A program made the position numbers and the translations under genes. This document shows, piece after piece, positions 17,617-25,141 of a stretch of DNA of 38,550 nucleotides; position 1 is the stretch's first letter, and every line of letters starts with the position of its first letter. Below the pieces are notes generated by a model. The model did no database searches. It worked only from the letters and a program-made list of their open reading frames with translations, and was not told the origin of the DNA. Origin of the DNA: Alistipes sp. CAG:514 (GTDB lineage Bacteria > Bacteroidota > Bacteroidia > Bacteroidales > UBA932); the NCBI GenBank assembly GCA_000431015.1, contig HF985980.1:1-38550 (forward strand), written 5' to 3'.

Positions 17617-17638
17617 AACGTCAGGACAATTTGACGTT
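17617..17638 (+). terminator. Weak hairpin after the candidate immunity gene
   Basis: AACGTCA (17617-17623) pairs with TGACGTT (17632-17638) across an 8-nt loop, followed by AACGTTAGATTATT. It could be a weak terminator; there is no clean U-run. Confidence 0.3.
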
Positions 17639-17818
17639 AACGTTAGATTATTAGCCCAGATTAATGAAATATATAATATTGACTTTCACTCACGGCAGCG
17701 TCCGCGCCGTCGTCGACGGCGACACCGGCACCGTCATCGAGGCCAGCGACTATTACCCGTTCAGCAAACGGATCCCGTCACCGGCCGCCGAGTCGGCAGC
17801 AGTCTTTGGGTCAGTATC

Positions 17819-17843
17819 GGTCACTAAGCCTGCCGGAGTGACC
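17819..17843 (+). repeat. REP-like palindrome, copy 6
   Basis: Ends GGTCACT and AGTGACC with an altered core (AAGCCTGCCGG). It lies inside the displaced RHS fragment and corresponds to copy 4. Confidence 0.75.
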
Positions 17844-17864
17844 GCCGACCCGAACCCGCATAGT

Positions 17865-17888
17865 GTCGCTTCTACAAGCTCAGTGACC
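17865..17888 (-). repeat. REP-like palindrome, copy 7
   Basis: An inverted partner of copy 6 across a 21-nt spacer; corresponds to copy 5 in the intact RHS gene. It has a few substitutions (cttctacaagctcagtgacc). Confidence 0.75.
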
Positions 17889-17896
17889 GTAGTAAC

Positions 17897-18022
17897 CGCG
17901 ACGACCGCTATCCGATTGCGCTCCAGAGCGACCTTGAAGTCAACCTTTCGGGACTTCAGGAGACTGCTGAGGCTTATTTCCAGCGGCATTACAAGGATGA
18001 AGCCGGTCACCGGATCTTTTGA
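17897..18022 (+). pseudogene. 3' remnant of an unidentified gene
   Basis: In the frame of 17897, directly after the REP pair, 41 protein-like codons run to a TGA at 18020-18022 (begins RDDRYPIALQSDLEV, ends KDEAGHRIF). The residue mix is that of a normal soluble protein, unlike the Arg/Ser-rich reading in the neighbouring frame. It has no start of its own and is not in frame with the RHS core. It may be the end of an old RHS tip or of a gene truncated when the island formed. I do not recognise the family. Confidence 0.4.
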
Positions 18023-18037
18023 AAGACGTTACGCTGT

Positions 18038-19195
18038 ATGAGTACATTATATTCACGTTTTGCTACATTGGCCGCATTGGCATTTGCGGTTTCCTCCTTG
18101 TTTGTCGGCTGCGGTGGCTCCGGAGGCGATCAGAAAGACGAACCGGATGAGCCTTCTGTGGACGAAGTGGCGTTCGCACGTGGTGCTGATGTCAGCTGGG
18201 CTTCGGAAATGGAGTATGACATGACCCACAATCCTTCCCGGATAGGCGGAACGGCTTTCAAGGACTCCAAGGGCAATGCCGGGCTTTATCCGGTGCTTAA
18301 GGCCTCCGGGATCAACGCCATACGTCTTCGCGTCTGGGTGAGGCCGGAGGATCCGAACGGATGGAGCGGCAAGGAAGATGTCGTCAGGATGGCGAAACGG
18401 GCCGCCGAGGCAGGGATGGCGGTCATGATTGACTTCCACTATAGTGATTTCTTCGCTGATCCGAGCCGTCAGAATACTCCTTCCGAGTGGTCCGGTCTGG
18501 ATCTGAATGGTCTTTGCGCCAAGGTCGCTGAGCACACCAGGAATGTTCTGACTGCGTTGAAGTCCGCGGGTGTGACTCCGCTCTGGGTACAGGTCGGCAA
18601 CGAGACCCGACCGGGTATGCTTTGGGAAACCGGACGGCTTTACAACGACAAAGGCGAGATCTCCGGAGGATGGTCCAACTATGCCGCCCTGTCAAACGCA
18701 GGCTACGATGCCGTCAAGTCGGTTTTTCCTGCCGCCAAGGTGATCATCCACATCGACAACGCCTACCAGAACAACACCTGGTTCTTTGACAAGCTCAAAG
18801 CCGCTGGCGGCAAGTTCGACATGATCGGCCTTTCGCACTACCCTATGACCAATCCTAGCATGACTTGGAAGGCGATGAATTCCTCCGCCATCCTGAACAT
18901 CAAGTCATTGGCCGCCAAGTACGGCTGCCGGGTGATGGTCTGCGAGGTAGGTGTGAAAAACACAGCATCTGACCTTGCTGCCTCTACACTGTGCATGACC
19001 GAGTTTATGAATTCCGTGAAATCCTTGTCCGTCTGTGCCGGAGTGTTCTACTGGGAGCCTCAGGTTGACGGCAAATGGAGACCATCCATCTATGAGAGGC
19101 CGGACCGCGACTGGGGAGCCTATAATATGGGAGCCTTCTCCTCCGACGGCTCCGCTATCACTCCGACCGCCATTCTATCAGCTTTCGGAGAATGA
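18038..19195 (+). CDS. Arabinogalactan endo-beta-1,4-galactanase, GH53
   Basis: Hydrolyses beta-1,4-galactan, as in pectic side chains and type I arabinogalactan. The 385-aa protein has a lipoprotein signal (hydrophobic run, then FVGC, Cys25) followed by a Gly/Asp/Glu-rich tether, so it is expected at the cell surface or in the outer membrane. GH53 landmarks: GADVSWASEME near the start of the domain, the acid/base Glu in QVGNETRPG (E189) and the nucleophile in MVCEVGV (E303). These lie on strands 4 and 7 of the TIM barrel in the family. Galactan systems normally include SusC/SusD and GH2 genes; none are here, so the gene is isolated. It begins 15 nt after the remnant at 17897-18022. Confidence 0.92.
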   Translation: MSTLYSRFATLAALAFAVSSLFVGCGGSGGDQKDEPDEPSVDEVAFARGADVSWASEMEYDMTHNPSRIGGTAFKDSKGNAGLYPVLKASGINAIRLRVWVRPEDPNGWSGKEDVVRMAKRAAEAGMAVMIDFHYSDFFADPSRQNTPSEWSGLDLNGLCAKVAEHTRNVLTALKSAGVTPLWVQVGNETRPGMLWETGRLYNDKGEISGGWSNYAALSNAGYDAVKSVFPAAKVIIHIDNAYQNNTWFFDKLKAAGGKFDMIGLSHYPMTNPSMTWKAMNSSAILNIKSLAAKYGCRVMVCEVGVKNTASDLAASTLCMTEFMNSVKSLSVCAGVFYWEPQVDGKWRPSIYERPDRDWGAYNMGAFSSDGSAITPTAILSAFGE

Positions 19196-19212
19196 GGTGT
19201 GAAGGTGAGTCC

Positions 19213-19237
19213 GGTCACTTAGGCAAGCTCAGTGACC
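19213..19237. repeat. REP-like palindrome, copy 8, convergent hairpin
   Basis: Arms GGTCACT and AGTGACC surround TAGGCAAGCTC; with flanking CC and GG the stem is 9 bp. It lies between the convergent GH53 and kinase genes, so it could terminate transcription from either side. Confidence 0.75.
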
Positions 19238-19250
19238 GGGAAAAGGGTTT

Positions 19251-19286
19251 GTGACCAAAGTGACCAAAGTGACCAAAGTGACCAAG
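19251..19286 (+). repeat. Four tandem 9-bp repeats GTGACCAAA
   Basis: Units at 19251-19259, 19260-19268, 19269-19277 and 19278-19286 are identical except for the last base of the fourth. GTGACC is also the end of the REP arm 14 nt upstream, so this may be slippage from a REP end. It lies in the convergent gap and is not part of a gene. Confidence 0.85.
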
Positions 19287-19306
19287 GAGGGGGGCAATGT
19301 GTCTGA

Positions 19307-19930
19307 CTACTTCTCCAACGGGAAAAGGCCGTAGAGCTCGGCATCTATCCTGTCGGTGATGGAGGCGAAGTCCTCAGGGCGGTTCTCGAAGTCGAGATCA
19401 TCGGTTTCGATGGTCAGAACCTTGCCGTCATATTCATTGATCCACTTGTCGTAACGGTCGTTCAGGCCGCTGAGATATTCAAGGCTCATGGTCTGCTCGT
19501 AGTCGCGGCCACGTTTCTGGATCTGCGCCACGAGGTGAGGCACCGATGATTTGAGGTAGATCAGCAGGTCGGGCTTTCGGACGGTGGCGGCCATCACATT
19601 GAAGAGATCCATATAGGTCTCGTAGTCACGTTTGCTGAGGTTGCCCATCGCATAGTTGTTGGCCACGAAGATGTGGACTCCCTCGAAGAGCGTCCTGTCC
19701 TGGATGATGACCTCCCGGCTCCGCGCGATCTCCAGCACGTCCTTGAATCTCTGGGCAAGGAAGTAAGTCTCAAGATTGTACGACCAGCGGGGGATGTCCT
19801 TGTAGTAGTCCTCAAGATAAGGGTTATAGGTCACCGACTCGTACTTCGGTGTCCATCCGTAATGGGCGGAGAGCATCCTCGTCAGGGTGGTCTTGCCGCT
19901 GCCTATGTTGCCTGCTATTCCTATGTGCAT
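19307..19930 (-). CDS. Deoxynucleoside kinase (copy 2)
   Basis: The 207-aa paralogue of the kinase at 7502-8137, salvaging deoxynucleosides for DNA synthesis. It shares the P-loop GNIGSGKTT, the Glu in KYES, the QDRT motif and the lid RGRDYEQT, and most of the surrounding residues. The genes also share near-identical DNA around the P-loop. Differences such as VHIFVANNYAMGN versus ARIFAPNLHDMGL lie near the substrate pocket region and could mark different nucleoside preference (inference). It is transcribed 42 nt after the MBL gene with a REP in between. Pairs of such kinases are common in Bacteroidales, usually close together; here they are separated by the RHS island. Confidence 0.9.
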   Translation of the reverse strand: MHIGIAGNIGSGKTTLTRMLSAHYGWTPKYESVTYNPYLEDYYKDIPRWSYNLETYFLAQRFKDVLEIARSREVIIQDRTLFEGVHIFVANNYAMGNLSKRDYETYMDLFNVMAATVRKPDLLIYLKSSVPHLVAQIQKRGRDYEQTMSLEYLSGLNDRYDKWINEYDGKVLTIETDDLDFENRPEDFASITDRIDAELYGLFPLEK

Positions 19931-19957
19931 CGTAATATGTTCTTTTATGTTTTTTCA

Positions 19958-19981
19958 GTCGCTTCGACAGGCTCAGCGACC
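19958..19981 (-). repeat. REP-like palindrome, copy 9
   Basis: Reads gtcgcttcgacaggctcagc then gacc. It lies between the MBL gene and the kinase and overlaps the last codons of the MBL gene, whose TGA stop is inside the repeat. Confidence 0.8.
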
Positions 19982-20701
19982 GATGGAGTCTATCTCTATA
20001 CCGTCTCCGTCCCAGTCAATGTCCTCCTCCGGCTCGTTGAACGGCTGGAGAAACGGGTTCTGCGTCCTCTCATTGGCGATGGTGGTGCGATGCCCGTGTC
20101 CCGGAAGCACATCCACATCTCCCGGCAAGCCCATCAACTTGTCCATGACGCTGATGATCTCCCTGTCATAATCCCCTCCAAGATGGTCTGTACGGCCTAT
20201 CGCTCCGGCAAAGAGAGTGTCACCGCTGAGCAGAACCTTGTCCGCCTCACCATAGTAGCAGACGCATCCCGGCGTGTGACCCGGCGTGGTGATCACCTTG
20301 AACGGCGCGCCCTGAAGCGTGTCCAGCACCTCGCCGTCACTGATGTCAACTGTCTGGATCTGAGATGAGTCCGGAGCCAGCAGCCCGAAATCCCTCACCG
20401 CGGCCTGGTTGTTGTCCAGCACGATCTTGTCATCCGGCGACATCAGAACCGGCACTGAATATTCCCCCACAACCTTCAGCACTCCGTGAACATGGTCAAA
20501 ATGCCCGTGTGTCAGCCACACCGCCTTAGGAGTCAACCCCTCTGCCGCGATAAATTCCCGAAGCCTGGCGAACTCCTCCGGCCAGTAGCACCCCGGATCC
20601 ACAATCACACAATTCCCAACCGCATCCCAAAGCAAGTAGCAATTCTCACGGAAAGAATTGAATATAAATGTCTTGATGTTTAGTTGATGATCCTGACTCA
20701 T
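19973..20701 (-). CDS. MBL-fold metallohydrolase (glyoxalase II-like)
   Basis: A 242-aa cytoplasmic metallo-beta-lactamase-fold hydrolase, probably acting on a thioester or similar small substrate. The metal-binding motif THGHFDH (64-70) provides H65, H67, D69 and H70; further ligands fit H142 in GHTPG, D161 in SGDTLF and H202 in LPGHGH. These are the standard positions for the hydroxyacylglutathione hydrolase-like group, which often lacks a known substrate. Its last residues (SIGR) and stop codon are encoded by REP copy 9, so the original C-terminus may have been changed by insertion. It is divergent from uvrA, whose start lies 68 nt to the right. Confidence 0.9.
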   Translation of the reverse strand: MSQDHQLNIKTFIFNSFRENCYLLWDAVGNCVIVDPGCYWPEEFARLREFIAAEGLTPKAVWLTHGHFDHVHGVLKVVGEYSVPVLMSPDDKIVLDNNQAAVRDFGLLAPDSSQIQTVDISDGEVLDTLQGAPFKVITTPGHTPGCVCYYGEADKVLLSGDTLFAGAIGRTDHLGGDYDREIISVMDKLMGLPGDVDVLPGHGHRTTIANERTQNPFLQPFNEPEEDIDWDGDGIEIDSIGR

Positions 20702-20746
20702 TGAATGTCTTGTTTACTCTTGACTACAAATTTACTGAATATTCGT

Positions 20747-20754
20747 TAAATTTG
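20747..20754 (+). promoter_or_regulatory. Promoter -7 element of uvrA
   Basis: TAAATTTG matches TAnnTTTG exactly, 16 nt before the ATG at 20770. The best -33 candidate is the TTG at 20720-20722, which is a little far. The strong -7 supports the ATG at 20770 rather than an upstream TTG at 20701. The leader would be under 10 nt. Confidence 0.5.
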
Positions 20755-20769
20755 CGGAATAAAGAGGAA

Positions 20770-23580
20770 ATGATGAGCAAGAAAGAATATATCGAGATCA
20801 GGGGGGCGGAGGCACATAACCTCAGGGGGGTGAATGTGGACATCCCGAGGGGGGAGTTTGTGGTGGTGACGGGGCTTAGCGGAAGCGGGAAGTCCTCGCT
20901 GGCGTTCGACACAATCTACGCCGAGGGGCAGAGACGGTACATGGACACACTCTCCACCTACGCCAAACACTTTATGGGAGTGCTGGAAAAACCTGAGGTC
21001 GAGAGCATCACGGGGCTGAGTCCGATCATCGCGATCGAGCAGAAGACCACCGGAAACAACCCCCGCTCGACCGTGGGGACCATCACGGAGATATTCGATT
21101 TCCTCCGGCTCCTCTACGCGAGGGCTTCGAGGGCATATTCACCGGTCACCGGGAAGGAGATGACCCGCTACACCGACGCTCAGATCATCGACTTGATAAT
21201 GAATGAGTACAGGGGGAAGAAGTGCTACCTTCTCGCCCCGCTGGTGGTGGGTCGCAAGGGACACTACCGCGAGCTGTTCGACCAGATGCGCAAGCGTGGC
21301 TACACCGACATCAGGGTGGACGGGAAGATCCTTCCGCTGAACGAGGTCGATGCCCTGGACCGCTACAAAAGCCATTTCATCGAGCTGGTCGTCGATAAGC
21401 TGAAGCCGTCGGAAGGCGACGGGAAGCGCGTGCGGGACTCCGTGGCCGCAGCCCTTGGCATCGGCAAAGGCTCGGTGGCCCTGCTGGAGTCCGGAGCGGA
21501 CAAGCCGAGGCATTTCTCCAAGCATCTGGTCGATCCAGATTCGGGAATATCCCTCCAGGAACCCGCGCCACACTCTTTCTCTTTTAACTCCCCGGAAGGC
21601 TACTGCCCTCACTGCAAAGGACTTGGAATGATTGTGGACGTAAACATGGACACGATCATCCCGGACCGTTCCGTCTCGATAGCGGACGGCGGAATCGTTC
21701 CGCTTGGAAAGATGCGGGAGACCAAGAAATACGATGTGATCCGCTCGATAGCGCGCAAGTACAACTTTTCCCTCTACGATCCGATCGACACGATCCCCGA
21801 CGAGGCCATTTCACACATCATCTTCGGGAGCGACGAGCTGTTCCGCGTCGGCGAAGGAGGGCTGTCCGAGATGGTGACGTTCGACGGAATCGTGGACGAC
21901 ATCGACGAGAAGATCGTCTGCCCGGTCTGCCACGGAACCCGCCTCAACGAGAATGCCCTGTGCTTCAGGATTGACGGGAAGACCATCGCCGAGGTGGCCG
22001 CGATGGAGATGACCGAGCTGAAGGAATGGTTCCTGTCGCTGCCTGGCAAACTGAACACCAGGGAGAACAACATCGCCCGGGACATCCTCAAGGAGTTGGG
22101 CGAGAGAGTCCAGTTCATGCTGGACGTAGGCCTTGACTATCTGTCACTTGACCGTCCCACGGCCTCGCTTTCCGGAGGCGAGGGGCAGCGGATCCGGCTC
22201 GCCACGCAGATCGGCTCGAAGCTCGTCAACGTGCTGTACATCCTCGACGAGCCGTCCATCGGGCTGCACCAGAGGGACAACCGGAAGCTGATAGACTCGC
22301 TGAAAGAGTTGCGCGACGAGGGTAACTCGGTGATGGTCGTGGAACACGACTACGAGACCATGATGAACGCCGACTGGCTGGTGGATGTCGGCCCGGGCGC
22401 GGGCGAGAAAGGTGGAAGAATATGCCTGAACGCCCCTCTGAAAGCTCTGCTGGAATATTCATCGGACAGCGGCAGGGTTCCGGCCTCGCTGGACAAGGAG
22501 ACCGCCGGCCACTGCATATTCGGAAAGTCAAAGACACTGGATTACCTTCAGGGGAAGGATGCCATCCCGGTTCCGCACACCCGCCGCGCCGGAAATGGTA
22601 AGTTCCTCAGCATCAAGGGTGCCCGCGGCAACAATCTGAAGAACGTCTCCGTGGATTTCCCGCTGGGATGCTTCATCGGGATCAGCGGAGTGAGCGGCAG
22701 CGGCAAGTCCACACTAATCAACGAAACCCTGATGCCGATTCTGAAGAACAAGCTCTACAGGGCGAAACTCCGCCCTCTTGCCTACGACTCGATCGAGGGC
22801 GTGGAGAACATCGACAAGCTCATCGAGATCGACCAAAGCCCGATCGGACGTTCGCCGAGATCGAATCCGGCCACATTCACGGGTGTGTTCAACGACATCC
22901 GCAACCTGTTCGCCGACACTCCGGACGCCAAGGTGCGGGGATTCAAGGCCGGCAGGTTCTCCTTCAATGTGGCCGGTGGCCGCTGCGAGGCATGCAAGGG
23001 AGCCGGAATCAAGGTCATAGAGATGAACTTCCTGCCGTCCGTGAACGTGGTCTGCGACGAATGCAGGGGCAAGAGGTACAAGGAGGACACCCTGGCCGTG
23101 CACTACAAGGGCAAGAACATCAATGATGTGCTGGAGATGCCGATCAGCGAGGCCTACGAGTTCTTCAGGCCGATTCCCGCCATCGCCCAGAAACTGAAGG
23201 CATTGGTGGATGTGGGTCTTGGTTATGTCCATCTCGGCCAATCCGCCGTGACGCTTTCCGGCGGCGAGAGCCAAAGGATGAAACTGGCTGCGGAGCTGTT
23301 CAGAAAAGCCACCGGCAACACCCTCTACATCCTCGACGAGCCGACGACCGGCCTTCATTTCGAGGACATCAAGGTACTCCTCAACGTCCTGCAGCAACTT
23401 GTGGATCAAGGCAACACGGTGATCATCATCGAGCATAACCTCGATGTCCTCAAAAGCGTGGACTACCTCTTCGACCTAGGCCCCGACGGAGGCCGCCGCG
23501 GAGGCCTGATCGTCGCCCAAGGCACTCCCGAAGCCCTCGCCCGGAACGCCTCCTCCGTCACCGGCCCCTTCCTCGGATAG
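20770..23580 (+). CDS. uvrA: Excinuclease ABC subunit A
   Basis: The damage-recognition ATPase of nucleotide excision repair, loading UvrB at lesions. The 936-aa protein has two ABC modules: Walker A GLSGSGKSS (35-43) and GVSGSGKST (about 639), signatures LSGGEGQR (about 466) and LSGGESQR (about 830). Zinc-binding cysteines are seen in CPHCKGLG (about 278) and in CEACKGAG/CDECRGK (about 739 and 762). ATG 20770 gives the standard N-terminus; a second ATG follows at 20773. An in-frame TTG at 20701 would add 23 AT-rich residues and overlap the divergent MBL start, so I rejected it. The stop codon lies in the first of three repeats preceding the next gene. Confidence 0.97.
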   Translation: MMSKKEYIEIRGAEAHNLRGVNVDIPRGEFVVVTGLSGSGKSSLAFDTIYAEGQRRYMDTLSTYAKHFMGVLEKPEVESITGLSPIIAIEQKTTGNNPRSTVGTITEIFDFLRLLYARASRAYSPVTGKEMTRYTDAQIIDLIMNEYRGKKCYLLAPLVVGRKGHYRELFDQMRKRGYTDIRVDGKILPLNEVDALDRYKSHFIELVVDKLKPSEGDGKRVRDSVAAALGIGKGSVALLESGADKPRHFSKHLVDPDSGISLQEPAPHSFSFNSPEGYCPHCKGLGMIVDVNMDTIIPDRSVSIADGGIVPLGKMRETKKYDVIRSIARKYNFSLYDPIDTIPDEAISHIIFGSDELFRVGEGGLSEMVTFDGIVDDIDEKIVCPVCHGTRLNENALCFRIDGKTIAEVAAMEMTELKEWFLSLPGKLNTRENNIARDILKELGERVQFMLDVGLDYLSLDRPTASLSGGEGQRIRLATQIGSKLVNVLYILDEPSIGLHQRDNRKLIDSLKELRDEGNSVMVVEHDYETMMNADWLVDVGPGAGEKGGRICLNAPLKALLEYSSDSGRVPASLDKETAGHCIFGKSKTLDYLQGKDAIPVPHTRRAGNGKFLSIKGARGNNLKNVSVDFPLGCFIGISGVSGSGKSTLINETLMPILKNKLYRAKLRPLAYDSIEGVENIDKLIEIDQSPIGRSPRSNPATFTGVFNDIRNLFADTPDAKVRGFKAGRFSFNVAGGRCEACKGAGIKVIEMNFLPSVNVVCDECRGKRYKEDTLAVHYKGKNINDVLEMPISEAYEFFRPIPAIAQKLKALVDVGLGYVHLGQSAVTLSGGESQRMKLAAELFRKATGNTLYILDEPTTGLHFEDIKVLLNVLQQLVDQGNTVIIIEHNLDVLKSVDYLFDLGPDGGRRGGLIVAQGTPEALARNASSVTGPFLG

Positions 23581-23656
23581 AAAAAGTGTAGATTCGCATT
23601 GCGAAATTCATAGAAAAAGTGTAGATTTGTATGGCAATATTTAATAGAAAAGTGTC
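23578..23656 (+). repeat. Three iterated 33-34-nt repeats before the ATPase gene
   Basis: TAGAAAAAGTGTAGATT occurs at 23578-23594 and 23611-23627, and a shortened TAGAAAAGTGTC at 23645-23656. Each unit is 33-34 nt, about three helical turns, so a protein bound to each would face the same side of the DNA. The first copy begins with the uvrA stop codon. The first unit also contains the palindrome TTCGC-ATT-GCGAA. It ends 6 nt before the ATG at 23663. Operator-like by layout; no factor is known to me. Confidence 0.65.
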
Positions 23657-23662
23657 AAAACC

Positions 23663-25021
23663 ATGCTACACAGAAAGATAGAGGGTTACTTGGAGGGGCA
23701 TCTAAAGTCCGAGACCGACCGGATTCTGATTCTGGAAGGTGCCAGACAAGTGGGCAAATCGTTCATAATACGCAAAGTAGGAGAACGATTGTACAAGAAC
23801 TTCATCGAGATCAATTTCGTGAAAGATGACGAGGGTACTCAGTTGTTCAAGGAGATCAGAACCACTGAGGAATTCTACTTTATTTTGAGTTCTGTCCACG
23901 GCAAGAATCTTGACTCCTATAAGAATACGCTTGTCTTTCTTGATGAAATCCAGCACTATCCACAGTATCTTACCCTGCTGAAATTTTTCCGGGAAGATCA
24001 CCGGTTCCGTTTCATAGCGAGTGGCAGCCTATTAGGGCTTACTTTACGGGAAACAACTTCCATTCCCGTCGGCAGCATCATCAGAAAATCAATGTATCAA
24101 CTTGATTTCGAAGAGTTTTTACTCGCGAACAACTTTGGTTTTGACACGTTGGAGACACTCAGGCAAAAGATGGAGAAAGGTGAAAGCATAGACGTGGCTA
24201 TGCATAATTACATCATTGGCCAATTCCGGCGCTATCTTCTTGTCGGAGGTATGCCGGACGCCGTGAATGAATATCTCGCCTCACACAACATCGTAAAAGT
24301 CAGAGAAGTACAGGAAAGCATAAAGTCTCTCTACGAAGTCGATGCGACAAAATACGAGGAAGACAACAATAAATCACTTCTTATAAGGCGTGTTTATAAT
24401 ATGATTCCGTCCCAGATGGAGAACAAGAAAAAAAGGATTGTGGCAAAAGACATACGGAACAAGGTTGGAGACAGGTTCGACAACTACCGGGAGGAATTCG
24501 AGTACTTGACATATTCAGGAATCGCACTTAACGTCAACTCCATCTCGAACCCCAAGTACCCTCTGTCCGAGTCCGTCCACAAGAATCTTCTCAAACTCTA
24601 TCTGAACGATGTCGGATTACTTACGGCACAACTATACAGAAACAATGTCCGCCCGGTTCTTTCGGATGAGGAGGGGGTGAACCTTGGTTCCGTCTATGAA
24701 AGTGTCATCGCCCAGGAACTGAAGGCGCACGGACACAATCTTTTCTATTATGACAACAAGCAGAAAGGAGAGGTCGATTTCTTGATTGATGACTATAAAA
24801 GCACAAGCGTTCTGCCGATCGAGGTCAAATCCGGTAAGAATTACACCATCCACAGCGCCATCGACAACCTGCTAAGTATATCTGACTACAACATCAAATC
24901 AGGCCTCATCCTGTCAAACTCCCGGGAGATACGTACTTCCGGAAAGATAACATATATGCCCGTCTATTACATTATGTTCATCAATGCCGATCAGGTTGAT
25001 GAAAGTGAGATCTACTTTTAA
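23663..25021 (+). CDS. AAA ATPase with DUF4143 domain
   Basis: A 452-aa protein of the AAA_14/DUF4143 group, abundant in Bacteroidota and of unknown function. Walker A is GARQVGKS (26-33) and Walker B LVFLDEIQHY (about 90). The C-terminal domain holds VDFLIDD (about 371) and PIEVKSGK (about 387), the D...ExK pattern of a PD-(D/E)XK nuclease fold. The gene is visibly more AT-rich than its neighbours and lies alone between uvrA and a sugar locus, consistent with horizontal gain. Three phased repeats precede it and may be autoregulatory sites. Such proteins have been suggested to act in mobile-element or defence functions, but no role can be assigned here. Confidence 0.9.
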   Translation: MLHRKIEGYLEGHLKSETDRILILEGARQVGKSFIIRKVGERLYKNFIEINFVKDDEGTQLFKEIRTTEEFYFILSSVHGKNLDSYKNTLVFLDEIQHYPQYLTLLKFFREDHRFRFIASGSLLGLTLRETTSIPVGSIIRKSMYQLDFEEFLLANNFGFDTLETLRQKMEKGESIDVAMHNYIIGQFRRYLLVGGMPDAVNEYLASHNIVKVREVQESIKSLYEVDATKYEEDNNKSLLIRRVYNMIPSQMENKKKRIVAKDIRNKVGDRFDNYREEFEYLTYSGIALNVNSISNPKYPLSESVHKNLLKLYLNDVGLLTAQLYRNNVRPVLSDEEGVNLGSVYESVIAQELKAHGHNLFYYDNKQKGEVDFLIDDYKSTSVLPIEVKSGKNYTIHSAIDNLLSISDYNIKSGLILSNSREIRTSGKITYMPVYYIMFINADQVDESEIYF

Positions 25022-25061
25022 TGCAACCGTGGTTACTGTAACGGCGGTTACAAAAACAAGA

Positions 25062-25102
25062 AGCACTCTCCTACTATCCGAAACAAGCAGCAGGAGGGTG
25101 CT
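25062..25102. terminator. Convergent hairpin after the ATPase gene
   Basis: AGCACTCTCCT (25062-25072) pairs with AGGAGGGTGCT (25092-25102) with one mismatch and a 19-nt loop. It lies between the convergent ATPase (+) and ROK (-) genes, 40 nt before the ROK stop, so it may be a bidirectional terminator. There is no clean U-run on either side. Confidence 0.5.
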
Positions 25103-25141
25103 TCAGCATATTCATTTACAAGAGCTTGCGCTCCACGGCAG

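Larger units (their letters stand above)
17693..17888 (+). pseudogene. Displaced fragment of the RHS core
   Basis: From cggcagcgtccgcgcc onward this stretch repeats the RHS core DNA at about 15653-15735 with only a few substitutions, encoding GSVRAVVDGDTGTVIEASDYY and then PFSKRIP. After a divergent linker it holds the same REP pair as the main gene (copies 6 and 7, 21-nt spacer, shared ccgaacccgcatagt). It lacks everything upstream of the core and the FGARMYDP end of the core, so it is a remnant, not a gene; an ORF from 17664 to 18041 passes through it but changes to unlike sequence after the REPs. Displaced RHS cores with old tips are known behind active rhs genes and serve as donors for tip exchange. 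Confidence 0.8.

Noticed and set aside
17664..18041. ORF of 125 codons overlapping the GH53 start
   Set aside because: Its first part is an RHS core fragment and its second part is Arg/Ser-rich sequence in the wrong frame for the protein-like remnant; it has no N-terminal features. Treated as a pseudogene fragment.
20701..20769. Upstream TTG start for uvrA
   Set aside because: It lies before the -7 element at 20747-20754 and at the divergent MBL start; the extra residues are not UvrA-like.
23578..23656. A CRISPR-like array
   Set aside because: Only three imperfect units, spacers of about 16-17 nt that resemble one another, and no cas genes nearby.
23663..25021. A defence-system operon around the AAA/DUF4143 gene
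   Set aside because: The gene stands alone: no partner nuclease, methylase or retron-like RNA lies beside it, so no system can be claimed.
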